A stretch of 64,000 bases of DNA from Purpureocillium takamizusanense (Eukaryota > Ascomycota > Sordariomycetes > Hypocreales > Ophiocordycipitaceae): assembly GCF_022605165.1 (NCBI RefSeq), contig NC_063076.1, positions 1,364,001-1,428,000 of the forward strand. The letters run 5' to 3'. Within the stretch, counting starts at the first letter, position 1, and every line of letters starts with the position of its first letter. The position numbers and the translations under genes are program-made. Positions 24,917-35,902 of this stretch are shown in pieces. Below the pieces are notes generated by a model. It was not told where the DNA came from. It worked only from the letters and a program-made list of their open reading frames with translations, and ran no database searches.

Positions 24917-26725
24917 CTACCTGGTAATCTCAAAGTCCGTCATGACCGCCGCGTGGTCCGACGTCCACTCGTTGTCTTGGTGGTCCGGCTCGGGCTTTGG
25001 GCTCCCTACGACAACCGTCTCTGAGCTCAGTACCCGTAGGCCCTTGTGAAATATGAAGTCGATGCGATCCTTCGGCTCGGACCGGCCTTCGTTCGTCAGG
25101 TAGATGGGGGACCAGGTGATGCCGGGCTGCTCTATCGGGTTCTCGTGCACTGCTCGATATGAATCCACCAGTCCAGCCATCTGGGGATACATCGATGTCG
25201 GCCACTTGACAGACCCTATGCCGCAATGGAGATCCTTGGCGGCGTCTGTCCAATCCAGGTGAGAAGGCGCGTTGAAGTCTCCGGTGAGAAGCACGGGGAC
25301 CTTGTCGGCTCGCGTGAGCTGCTCCTTCATGCGGTCTGTGATCTCGTGCATCTGGCCAGTGCGACCAGACTGAGCCTCTCGGTTCAAGACGATCTCTTTT
25401 TCCATCTTGTCGAAGCAAAAGTCGTACGGCCCGTACGGCGTGTACCCCAGGTGCGCATTCCATATGATGATGTCCTTGTCGCGGCCCAGTTGGACTCGGA
25501 CCGCGCCCGCGTTCGACGTCGGCGTATACACCTCAGCAATGGGATACCGAGAAATGATGCCGACGTCGTTTCCCTGCCAGTAGTCCCACCCCAGTGCCTG
25601 CGCGAGCCGTATCGCATGGCCACCTGTGCTCTCTTGCAGGCCGACGAGGTCCACGTCAGTCTCGCTCAGAAAGCGGACTTGTTTGTTGTGGTAGTCATTG
25701 ACCTGTGTGCCTCCGAACCACAAGTTGAACGACAGGACCCTCAAGCGGCTGACAAGGAGAGACCCCGAGTCAACAATCGGAATCGTGACGGTCAACTGAG
25801 CTTTGGACCCATCGGACGCGGCAGCCTCGATTGTCACCTCTGCATTGCCCGTGGACGACGCACTCGGAGTCCCCGACAGCGTTCCATCAGTCGATAGGGA
25901 AACCCAACTAGCGCTTGATGAGGCTTTCAATATGCTGAACTTGGTCTTGGCATCCGGTGGGTTGGCGAGAAGGCCGCGTATGCTGGCCTTGAACGGCTCA
26001 CCATGCTGGGCGTTGGCCGTCTTGAACTTATCGACGATGAACTTGATGGGGCCCTTTCCGGGGAGAAAGATCTCAATCGGATTAGCGAGCCACTTGTACC
26101 CATTGTCCTCGAGAAAATAGGCTTTGTAGTCGCCAGGCTGTAGCTTCGATACTGGAATATGGAGCGTTCCCTCGCCGTCAGGCGCCCAGTCCCACGCCAG
26201 TGAAGCAGGCCCCTGCTCTTGGTTGTCGGGACCACCTCCGCGGGCGTGATAGACTCCAATCCAATTTTTGGGCTTTGGTCGATCGGTTGAGTATTTAAAG
26301 GTGAAGGGTTGCTCTTGCTCAACAATAGATAAAGAGCCTTGACCAGCTACCAGAGTAGCCTCGATGGGGTCTGCGAGCCACTTGTAGCCGTCATCTGCGA
26401 GAAAATACGCCTTGTATTTGCCAGACGGTAGCGACGATGTGGAGAGCCGCACGGAACCCTGACTGTCTGGAGCATAGGCCCATGCTAAGGAGTCTTCGAC
26501 GTGCTTCTGGTCGTCTGGGCCGCCACCAGAAGCTCGATAGAGACCGACCCAGTTCTTTGGACCTGGTTTATCCGTGTTATAGTCAAAGGTGGATGGCGGA
26601 GCGCTGGAGCGATAGACAAGGCCACCCGACAAGGTGATGATGCCAGCGGGGCTCGGGCGACCTTGACTCAAACCGAACAGGACGGCCAAAGTGGCCACCC
26701 TGATGATGGCTGTGATAGGTATCAT
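24917..26725 (-). CDS. Secreted endonuclease/exonuclease/phosphatase-fold protein with duplicated N-terminal modules
   Basis: An intronless 602-residue protein. Residues 1-22 form a signal peptide. Residues about 46-122 and 142-218 are two similar modules sharing PKNWxGxYxAxGGGPD, SLAWxxAPD and YKAYFLxDxGYKWLAxPIE patterns. Residues about 237-317 resemble a cadherin/Ig-like (He_PIG) domain (SWVSLSTDGTLSGTP). Residues 328-600 are an EEP domain: LSFNLW, catalytic Glu in LQE (365), NAH (423-425), GDFN (482-485), DRIDFIF (553-559) and SDH (589-591). The catalytic residues look intact, so it may be a phosphodiesterase acting outside the cell on nucleic acid, a phospholipid or an inositol phosphate; the substrate is unknown. 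The duplicated modules may bind carbohydrate or membrane, which is speculation. Confidence 0.87.
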   Translation of the reverse strand: MIPITAIIRVATLAVLFGLSQGRPSPAGIITLSGGLVYRSSAPPSTFDYNTDKPGPKNWVGLYRASGGGPDDQKHVEDSLAWAYAPDSQGSVRLSTSSLPSGKYKAYFLADDGYKWLADPIEATLVAGQGSLSIVEQEQPFTFKYSTDRPKPKNWIGVYHARGGGPDNQEQGPASLAWDWAPDGEGTLHIPVSKLQPGDYKAYFLEDNGYKWLANPIEIFLPGKGPIKFIVDKFKTANAQHGEPFKASIRGLLANPPDAKTKFSILKASSSASWVSLSTDGTLSGTPSASSTGNAEVTIEAAASDGSKAQLTVTIPIVDSGSLLVSRLRVLSFNLWFGGTQVNDYHNKQVRFLSETDVDLVGLQESTGGHAIRLAQALGWDYWQGNDVGIISRYPIAEVYTPTSNAGAVRVQLGRDKDIIIWNAHLGYTPYGPYDFCFDKMEKEIVLNREAQSGRTGQMHEITDRMKEQLTRADKVPVLLTGDFNAPSHLDWTDAAKDLHCGIGSVKWPTSMYPQMAGLVDSYRAVHENPIEQPGITWSPIYLTNEGRSEPKDRIDFIFHKGLRVLSSETVVVGSPKPEPDHQDNEWTSDHAAVMTDFEITR

Positions 26726-28088
26726 AATGAGAGCACTCTGAGGAGGTGGCTCTGATCAGATAATAGAGACGCCCCTGGCACCGGATTTAAGGACTGTGTC
26801 AGTCAGGCCTGTGTAACGTTGACATGATGGAATGGAGGCTTCCGGTCGTTCAAGTAGAACGAGCCATATCCGACTCGTCGGCATATCGAGAGCCATTTTC
26901 CCTCCGGTCCGGGCATGGATATGAGGAGACGGACAAAATCCGTTCAAGGGCTGCAGCCGTCGCATTTGCCAATTGCGCCCGGTCTGGTCTGGTGGCGGCG
27001 TGTCGGGTGAGAGTCGAGGCACGAAAAAGGCGTTGGGTTGTCGCACTTACAGCGGGCCCGTGATGGCAGCATGTGCCGCCGCATGCAGCTCACGCGTCTC
27101 AGTTCAACCTGTTGGGCGTTGTGCCGCCAACTGAAATGGGGCCTCCCTCCCATCAGCATCAGCAACACGTTGGCTGTGCATGCGGGCCCGCCCAGGGCCC
27201 CCTTGCCAACCAACAATCAAAGCGCCGAGACGCGTGCGTGCATCAACCGATACCACATCGCCGTTGGTCGTGTGACCAAGTCGTTGCAACTGCCCTTTCC
27301 CATCAATGCTCAGGTCCGTTATAACGTTGCTATGAAGCATTGATTTTTTCAAAAGCCCTCGGAGGCATAGGAAACTCCACGATAGAACAAAGTTTCCTTT
27401 CCCCCTGTCTCCTCTATTGTACAGTATACATGGTTCCTTCTGCCGCTTGATCGGCCACGAGGTCGACCAGACTGCACATTGACACCTCGAGAGCTTCGTC
27501 GGCGATAACTTTCTTGGCTGCGCCTGTGGGCTGACCAGATATGCAAGGATCCTTTTTTTTTTCTCTCATCCTTCCTTCCCGCGTGAGGAGCAATACGAAG
27601 CTTGACCAGTGAGGTGAGAGAACATACAACGGCGAATCTCCTGACTGTCTCTGATGAAGCAGACGGACGGCTCGGCGTTTCCCTAGATGTAGCCAAGCTT
27701 ACCAATTTGTCTAAGCGTTTATTTGCGGCGCAGGCTGATGAAGGTAAGCGACATACTCTTGGCTTCGGCAAGTCAAAATCTCGAATGGCATTTTCCCGCA
27801 TTGGACGTTGGCGGCGGAAAGCCTCGCCAGCCTCACGAGATTGCTTTCTCGAGGCACCAGACGGGCAAGGTTCACCGTGTAGCCTAAATATGTTCGCCCC
27901 TGCGAGGCACATCAATAAGGGAGAGAGAAAACAAGTATAAAAGCTGCTCTTAGAACCTGCTTTAGCTCTTGAATTCGATACCTGCTTTAACAGACTCCTC
28001 ACTCAAGTTTTCACACATACACGAACAAACAACAACTTCAACGCACGTGTGTTTTGTTTCTTCAGGACCATCCAAATCTACCTTCAAC
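26726..28088. promoter_or_regulatory. Divergent intergenic region of two secreted-protein genes
   Basis: Lies between the start codons of the EEP-fold gene (-) and the 12-cysteine peptide gene (+). A minus-strand frame of 217 codons (27,349-28,002) is arginine/serine rich, lies over the plus-strand TATA box and leader, and is not credited as a gene. A T-rich run occurs at 27,552-27,563. Confidence 0.45.
27936..27942 (+). promoter_or_regulatory. TATA box of the 12-cysteine peptide gene
   Basis: A clean TATAAAA lies 153 nt before the start codon at 28089, followed by a CA/ACAA-rich leader typical of strongly expressed fungal secreted genes. Confidence 0.6.
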
Positions 28089-28490
28089 ATGAAGCTCCTC
28101 AACATCCTCCTCATGACGGCGCTCCAAGTCAGCTGCGGACTGGCTACTCCCGTCGACGCTGCCTCCGAGCAGTGCGGTGCCTTGGGCGTCATGGAGGTTG
28201 ACACCTCCAAGATCCCTGATGGTGTTGACCGTGGAGACATCCGCAAGTGTGCCGAGCACCCCGTTGCGGGATCTCCGAACCCCCTCTCCAAGCGCGACTG
28301 CTGGTACGGCAAGAGCTCTGGCTGCTCCAAGGGCTACTGCTGGAAGACGTGCGGTGGCACGGGACAGTGGTGCTGGACTGCTTTCAACGACGGATACGGC
28401 AACTGGATCGGGTGCCAAAACGACGGCCAGTGCAACACCAACCAGGCTTGTGGCATCGGAAACTGCAAGACCTGCGGATGCAGCTGCTAA
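28089..28490 (+). CDS. Secreted cysteine-rich peptide precursor, IDI-2-like
   Basis: A 133-residue intronless precursor. ATG 28089 is chosen because it immediately precedes the signal peptide (MKLLNILLMTALQVSCGLAT); the frame is open further upstream but that part is leader and includes the TATA region spacing. A pro-region follows to a Kex2-type site LSKR at about residue 72. The mature peptide of roughly 60 residues has twelve cysteines (six possible disulfides) plus many Trp, Gly and Tyr: CWYGKSSGCSKGYCWKTC, a central WCW, and a CKTCGCSC end. The pattern reminds me of the Podospora IDI-2/IDI-3 small cysteine-rich proteins induced during vegetative incompatibility; this link is from memory and tentative. 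Alternatives are an antimicrobial peptide or an effector. Confidence 0.82.
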   Translation: MKLLNILLMTALQVSCGLATPVDAASEQCGALGVMEVDTSKIPDGVDRGDIRKCAEHPVAGSPNPLSKRDCWYGKSSGCSKGYCWKTCGGTGQWCWTAFNDGYGNWIGCQNDGQCNTNQACGIGNCKTCGCSC

Positions 28491-29744
28491 GCAATCCTCT
28501 TATGCCCCAGCAGGTTGCACGGAGGAAATCTTAAAACCTGGGCCTTGGGGGACTTTGACTTTCTTGACTGGTTCGGCCGGACTGTGTTTCTTTTTATGTA
28601 TATTACCGACCTCTTTCACTCTTTGAAATACAATTTTTGCTCCTCCATAATACGCACGTAATGCTCTATTGTCTGCGGCGATGCCATTGTGAATTATCCG
28701 GTCCATGTATAGACTCAGGGGCATAGCCGCCGTAGTCAATGCTAAACGCCGAGGCGCCGACTGCTGGGACGGACGACGGTCCGATCCACCACTGTAAACT
28801 GCAAGTGCCTTTAGAGCAAATGTCTTATTGAATCTGACCCTCCTGCCAGGGGCAGAAGAAGCAGTCTTACCAAGCCTATGCGGTCAACGCAGTGACGCCG
28901 GAAATGGCCGCTTCTGGCAAATGCCGACGTTGCGGCAGCGGCTTATAGCCAGTAACTACGTTAAGTTAGGAGCTGCTCGGGCCGTCGCGAGATTGATTGA
29001 TTGCTGACTATTATTATGCGGCGGGGGTCCCGCAGTCGCCGTTTTACTTGTTTTGGTGATGCGGAACCGCCGTTAAAAGCCCGCCCGGCAATGCACCAGG
29101 GTCTCGGGTGATGTGGACACGATCCTTCCTGTGAGTGAGACGTCGCCGCATTGGTTGTAGAGGCGGCTCATCGGCCGAGTTCCAAGCGCAATGCGACGCT
29201 GTTTCTGACAGGCCCGTCTTTCTTCTACGGTACAGCATGCCACACTTTCCTTTTGGCGGGCGGACATAACAGGCAATGAATGGCACGGGATCAGAGCTGA
29301 AGGCAAGTTTGATACCCCTGCGCATATGCGTGCTGCTGTTGGTTCCATCTTGCAACGAATCGCCCAATTACCTACACGGCCGTGCTGCTGCTGATGTGGT
29401 GGGACTTTTGTGCTGAGGCTCATACGTATGTATGTATGCACACCTTCGGACCCAACATGCGACAACTTGTTGCCTGCAGATTCTTCAGCCGCGTCATGTC
29501 ATCATCAACAAGACTCCGCATCTCGGACCGCCTTGAGGCAATCCCGCTGCGTCATTGATGCTACGTCTGGACCGACCTCGCCGCCTCCGACTCGACTATC
29601 AAGCGGATATTACGATTTTTGGAAGCGCTATTCTCCGGCCACGCCTTCTGGCAAGGTGTAATTGACTGTCGTTGGACTGCAAGAAGGTTCCGAGACGCTT
29701 CCGCACTTTCCTTGCTTAGGTCCCGCGACTGGGCGCGTTCGACT
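28491..29744. other. Intergenic, no gene seen
   Basis: Holds the 3' UTR of the peptide gene and the promoter of the arylsulfotransferase-like gene. Frames here are short and without motifs. The frame of the next gene is open upstream to 29,619, but the first in-frame ATG is 29745. Confidence 0.5.
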
Positions 29745-31510
29745 ATGCAAGACTTGATAACGACTCTGAATCTGCTTGCGGGTACCTTGTTCCTGGTCTG
29801 GATAACGGCTCGGACAGTCGACGTCCGCAACGGCGGCGCATCAGACAGACCGTATTTCGAATCCTCCACGGCCTACGACTGGGGGGCATACGGGATCCGT
29901 CCGCAACAGATTTATCAAACCTTCCCACAACGGTCGCCGAAGCCGAACCTTGTGCTGCAAAAAGAGTATTGCGATCCTGGCTTCGTCTTCCTCAACAAGC
30001 GAGCTGATCATCACGGAGACGCCCCTTTTATGATTTTCGATAATGGTGCCAACTTGGTTTGGATGCCTGAAAGCCAATGGCACGGCATCAGTGCTACAGA
30101 TGTCACGGTACAGCAGTACAATGGGCGTAACTACATCGTATTTTTGCAGCTAGATTCCTCTTCAAATCGTGGCGCTGAGCGCTACATTCTGGTAAGTCTC
30201 GAGACTCGACGGCCAGAGAAAACGGAGTTGTTCAGCACGACATCATACGCACGCTGGACCTTGCTAACTCTCAGCAGTTAGACGAGTCGTATCAGGTCTT
30301 CATGGAAGTTCGGCCCGTGGGACACTTCTCTGGCTCGCTGCGGGGACTTCGACTCACCGACAATGGCAGCGCCATCATCAGCTATACGAACCGTACCAGA
30401 AGCGACATGACTCACAGTTCCTCTTTGACAGAGGAAAGATATGAGAGTACCTTCCAAGAAATAGGTCTCGAGTCCGGAATACTGCTTTTCCAATGGCGTT
30501 CAGCGTCCACTGTGGCGTCTATCAACAGTGTCGATAAGAGCAGCAGCGGAGACTATCTGGTAGCAGGATCGTTCTCCGGAAATAACGCGGTCGTTTGCGT
30601 CAGCCACAAGAACGGGCGTATCCTTTGGCAACTCGGTGGCTCTGAAAGTAGTTTCAAAGACACATCGGGCGGCGTTGCCGTTCGGTTTTCCGGAAGACAC
30701 CATGCAAATTATCTCGAAGACGACAAAAGACTCGTCATCCTTGATCACGGGGCGACTAATTTCGTGAGGTCCACTAGCAACCTGCCTAACTCTCAAGTCC
30801 TGGAGGTTCACCTTGATCTGGAGCGAATGATCGCCTCAGCAAGCAAGGCTTACCCGACCACAACGGACATATCAAGCCCTTCGTCCATCCAGTTTCTACA
30901 TAGTAGGAATACTCTACTTGGCTTTGGCGACAAAGCCTCTTTCAAAGAAGTGGCGGAGGGCGATGCTGTCTGCGAGATCCATTTTGCCCCCCGCAAGATG
31001 CAAACGTTGCATCAGATTCCTGGTGTGGCAGCTCTCACTGAGAGACAACACTACCAAATTTCCAAGTATAAATGGGTCGGCAAGCCAAACACTCTACCTC
31101 AAGTCGCGGTTGATCCCGAAGAAAAGGCACTTTATGTAAGTTGGAATGGCGCCACGACCATTGACGCCTGGGTCCTCCAAAGCGGACGCAAAGGAGACAG
31201 CGACACTTGGTTCGACCTTGTTCGGGTGCCAAAGAAACAATTTGAGACCAAGATTCCTATTCCCCGCCACTCGGAAGATATCCTTCGCGTCGTGGCGCTG
31301 GACCACGAATGGAAAGTAGCAGCATACTCCAGGACTGTGTCGAAGCATACAAAGACTACTCTGGCATCTCACAGACCCGAACGAATTCCCTCATGGGTGG
31401 TCACAAGTTTGAGTGTGGGGTTTTTTGGCGTCTACGCCTACAGGAGATTTAGCAAGTCGAGGTATACGCGCCGTTCAGAGTTTGTAACTGAGAAGGGCGC
31501 GCGTCCATAG
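29745..31510 (+). CDS. Membrane arylsulfotransferase-like protein (Arylsulfotran_2 type)
   Basis: Exons 29745-30191 and 30278-31510 give 559 aa. The 86-nt intron has a GTAAGT donor, a TTGCTAAC branch and two tandem acceptors (after 30274 or 30277), so a Gln insertion by NAGNAG choice is possible. The protein has an N-terminal hydrophobic segment (about 8-22), then a region with the spacing of fungal arylsulfotransferase_2 proteins: DPGFVFLNKR, MIFDNGANLVWMPE, SSGDYLVAGSF, GRILWQLGG, FSGRHHANYLEDD, LVILDHGATNF, and a late segment ending ALYVSWNGAT. A second hydrophobic segment (about 522-537) precedes a basic tail, suggesting a lumenal or extracellular domain anchored at both ends. Bacterial relatives transfer sulfate between phenols; fungal substrates are unknown. 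Start choice rests on it being the first in-frame ATG. Confidence 0.85.
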
Positions 31511-32122
31511 CACAAGCTTTGGGTAGTAGATAGGTCTCTCAGTCCCTCGCGGACAAAGGCGGGCCTCCCTCACGAGGCCAACCTCAAGGCTGGGCCTGGC
31601 GGCGACGACCATGACGGCGGGTTGTATTTACTAAATCGCGGCCCGACTTCATGATTGATGACATGGTCGGCGATGGCATGTTAACGTTGACCGTCGTAAC
31701 AAAGCACTCAGCATCCTCGCCTTGACAGTGCTACATACCCAGACAGTCTGATACGGCGTTCCATACAATGTCTGGCCTTCAACATCAACATCAGTCTTTC
31801 TTCACGCTCTTAACAGACAGCCCAACCATCCCACGACGGCTAGTGCAGATATAAGCGCTACAACTTGAAGTTCTAAGCTTTTGCTTTTCTTTGAAAGATC
31901 GGGGCCCGGCGATGTTTCAGCAGAAATGACAGTATCGGCGCCTCAATATACGTAGGGCTGACATGCATCAAGCCAGCTGGATATGCAATTGAAGGAAACC
32001 CCGCACAGGTGTAACAGCATCTCATCATCACTACCCACCTAACGCAATTCAGTTCGGTGTCACCATCCTGCCTCACAACTGTTTGACGAAGTGGCCCCTC
32101 CCCCAGCGTTCGTGTATCCGAT
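31511..32122. other. Intergenic upstream of the NLR-like gene
   Basis: About 610 nt between two plus-strand genes. GATATAAGC near 31,846-31,855 is a weak TATA-like candidate for the NLR gene. No gene seen. Confidence 0.45.
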
Positions 32123-35100
32123 ATGGAGGCTCTCGTAGCTTTTGGACTGGCATGCAATGTCATGCAGGTCATCAATTTCGCACACGAGGCAGTCAAGGTT
32201 GGAAAAACGATATACGAGACGGGAAGCCTCGATCCCGATCTGGCCGCTACCACCGGGAGCCTTACAAATAGCTTCGAGGACTTGAAGACGGCGCTGGAGA
32301 AGGCCCCAAAACCCTTGAGCAAAGACGACCGAGAGTTGCTCGACATTGCACAAACGAGTTTAGATACAGCAACTGCTCTGAAAGCAGAGCTGGACAAGAT
32401 TGCCGAATTGTTGCCCGAGGGTAAGGCCGCAGCCGCATTTCGGGCATGGCTGAGGGCGGCATTGGGCGGCAAAAGAAGGGTCGAGAAATTGGATAAATTC
32501 ATGCGCTCGCATCAAGCTGTCCTCGAGACCAGACTCCTTGTTAGGCTTTGGTAAGTCTACACTCTACGCAGACAGGGGTCATCGGAGCAAATGTGAATCG
32601 AGGCTGACGCTTTCTGCACAGTACTAAAGCTGATGCCATACTACTCCAGAATGATGAGCATTTCAGCGGTCTGGGCACAGCCCTGCAGGGTTTTGTACAG
32701 GCTCGTGCGCGTGATCAGACGTCTCTAGACAAACTCATCAGGGACGAGTCAACTTCAGTGAAGGCACATGTCAGCAGCCAGGCCGCACAGCTGCAACGCT
32801 CAACGGCGCAAAATATTGCTTCTGAGTCGTCGAGAATCCGAGAACAGATCGATTCCCGCTTGGAGAGAATGATACTCGTGAAAAGCACCAAGGAAGAGCA
32901 GCAAAATTTGTGTGACTGTTTGCGATACCAGGATATGAACGAACGCAGAAATCTCATCAAGAGACCGCATGAAGACACCTTTGAATGGATATTCCGCTCG
33001 GACAGCCATCACTCAGAAGCGGTGCGAATACACTTCACAAAATATTGCCCCTGTGAGGTGAGGCTTTGTCTGACCGAGCCTTTTACAGACTCCGTTCGAG
33101 ACTCCGGAGAGACGCTGGGATGACTTCGAAACCTGGCTATCTGCCCAAGGAAATCGGCCATACTGGATTCGTGGCAAGGCTGGTTCCGGAAAAAGCACGC
33201 TCATGAAATTTCTGTGTGAAAATCCACAAACGAGGGTGATCTTAGGTGATTCACAGCAAGCAAAAATCGTTATCTCCGACTTCCTCTGGGCGTTTGGACA
33301 ACCTCTTCAGAAGAATATCAAAGGCATCCTTTGCTCTCTGCTTCATCAACTGCTGCTCGAGGGTGAGACACTACCGGATGGGGTGCTGGAGACCTTTGAC
33401 AACGCGAGGCTCAAGAGATCCACTAGTGACTGGTCAAGCGAAGAGCTCGAAGCCATCCTTTTCTATGCATTATCGGCTCAGTCACGTCACGTATGCATTT
33501 TTCTCGACGGTATTGACGAGTTGGAGCCGCAATACGACCAGACAGAACTGATCAGGCTCGTTCACAGACTGTGCGCCATCGCAGACGTAAAAGTTTGTCT
33601 TTCTAGTCGATCAGAGGCTCTATTGGAACAGGCCCTTGCCGCGAGCCCGGGACTCCAAGTTCAGGACTTGACTTGGCTCGATATTAAGAAGTACACCAAC
33701 GACACGCTTCAGAATCTATTCGTCAACGACGACGAATCTCTCTTCGACTTTACCTCGTCGGTCTGCAAGAAGGCTAATGGGGTTTTCCTATGGGTGTTCC
33801 TGGCACTCAAGAGCATACGGACTGGGATTACTAATGATGATGATATAAACGAACTGGAACGTCGCCTGGAGTCGCTACCAAACGAACTGCATCAGCTGTA
33901 TCAGCATATGTGGCAGCGCCTGAACGAAAGTGAGCCAATCTACCGCGAAGAGGCAGCCCAACTTTTTAACCTCATCCTCGAGAATCTGGAACAAAATCCT
34001 TACAAAGGCTGTCTTGACCATAGCTTTGGACTACGTCACCTGACCTTAGCCTTTTGCCCATCTCTTGCAGCAAGTGTCCTAAAAAATGACGGTAACCTAG
34101 AGTCAGTATTGGAAGATGTAAACCGCGCTCGTGAGAGGACTATGCGCCGTCTGAGATCACGATGTGCTGGCTTACTAGAAGTACGGCGACCCCAGCTATA
34201 CACAGAGGGGACTATCCTGTTTGTCCATCGCTCCGCCGAGGAATTTCTGCGGGGGACCGTCGAGGGGCAGCAAATACTGCAAGCCGATCAGTCCTCAGAG
34301 GAAACCCGCCTATTCAATCTCTATCAGGCCCTTCTTGCCCGTACAAAACTTTCCATATATGAGAAGAAGCTCAGCAACGTGAGAAGCCCGTTTTCTGCCT
34401 CTCATGCGGAGGAGCACTGGGCGGAAGGGAATCAAGAAATACTTGACCCTGACTTCGCACTCGTTAACGCGTACCGCTCGTTCATGCGCCCAAGGCGACG
34501 ACTTCCAGACGAGAAAGTAACGGAGTTCCTTCAGCTGTCAAGAGCGCTGTATGAGTATGGCGGATGGGAGCTAGATGCAGGGAGATCTGTCGCCTTCTAT
34601 TTCGAATGTCGGTTTAGGAAAGACTTCCTGGGTGTCGCAGCTTCCGCTGGCTTCTTACGGCACGTCTCCACTGAATTAGCACGTCTTGAGTCAGAGACAC
34701 CGGATAAAATGAGGGTCTCAAGTCGGTACAAAGACTATTTGTTGCGCGCTGCTTGCTCAGGCAGCTGTTTCGCACGCGGCCCTCCACCCGATGGCATTTC
34801 GAAATTTATGAGCTCAGTCCTCGACGGTCACATCGCAGCTCCGTCAGATGCGAGATTCGATCGCATGGTAAGAGCCGCACCCAGAGATTGGCTCTACTAC
34901 AAGAAGTTCAGCATCATTGAATGTTTTCTCTCTGGCCCGTTCGGTTTCAGGAAACTTTGGAGGAGCTCTTTCAGTGCCGTCCTGACCGATCTGCTCAAGG
35001 CAGGATGCAGTACGTCCGATCGCTCGTTCATGGTTTTATACAACCATGACATGTACGAATCCTCCAAATTTCTGTGTACGGAAGAATGGTCGATCAATCG

Positions 35101-35620
35101 AGATTGGAACTACGTCGTTGGCGAAGCTGCAATCACTCTCATCGTTGAGGCCAGTTTGTCATTCATATTGAAGTTGTGCCTGGAGTGTTATATCAAAAGC
35201 TTCCCCGAGTTTCGAGATATATACGACATCTCGGAGATCAAGACAGCGACTATGTCGACGTTCGCAAGGCCTCTTGGATTCATCCTTTCTCCTGAGGGAA
35301 GTCTGTCTTCTCTTGACACAAGTCTGTCTTCGGAAGATTATCCGGAGGTTTTGATTCCTTCCACAAAGGCGGACAGTGAGTTGATACAAGACTGTCTCTC
35401 CAACTTTCAAGTTGGCGGCTCTGGTTACCGCCGGTTCGTATTCCCGGACCTTTCAACTCGACTCGAGCAAATAGCGGCAACAGCACAGCGTAGCAATCTT
35501 CGCAATCTCGAACAGTCTCTCGTCAGAGCCGGATATCTGATTTCGGCGGAGGAAATGGAGAAGAACTGGCCACCAAGGCCGTATTCGCCGGAACCGGAGG
35601 ATGCCGGTGAGAGAAATTGA
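32123..35620 (+). CDS. NACHT-type NLR-like protein (fungal STAND NTPase)
   Basis: Exons 32123-32550, 32622-33021 and 33089-35620 give 1,119 aa. Intron 1 is 71 nt (GTAAGT...GCACAG). Intron 2 is 67 nt (GTGCGA donor, TCTGAC branch, TTTTACAG acceptor) and is needed to reach the ATP-binding site in frame. The N-terminus (MEALVAFGLACNVMQVINFA) resembles the helical leader of many fungal NACHT proteins (SesA/HeLo-like, not resolved). Coiled, helical sequence continues to about residue 250. The NTPase begins near RRWDDFETWL, with Walker A GKAGSGKST at 305-313 and Walker B LDGIDEL at 415-421; a later FVHRSAEEFLRG segment resembles the winged-helix-like region of this group. The last ~400 residues carry no ankyrin, WD40 or TPR repeats I can see. 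Such proteins act as intracellular sensors in fungal self/non-self recognition; its trigger is unknown. Confidence 0.9.
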
Positions 35621-35902
35621 AGGCATTTTTCTCCAACGCCCTCTATCTACTTGTCTATGCCAAATTCAGTCCGACAGAGAAACAGCGTATACGGTATAGA
35701 AAGCATTACATCCACATGCAGACTCAATGCAAACAATGAAGATGATTTTTTTCAGAGAGCGACTGTTTGTACACAACCTGTTTTCTATCCGGCCTCCAGC
35801 TCCTTCATGCCAAGGCCTGTCTGCCGCTACCAACCTGCCAACAATCACTCTCCTTTATTTTTATTTCTACTTTTCATTTTTCTTACAAAAAAAACAGAAA
35901 TA

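Noticed and set aside
27349..28002. 217-codon minus-strand frame
   Set aside because: Covers the TATA box and leader of the cysteine-rich peptide gene; Arg/Ser-rich without domains.
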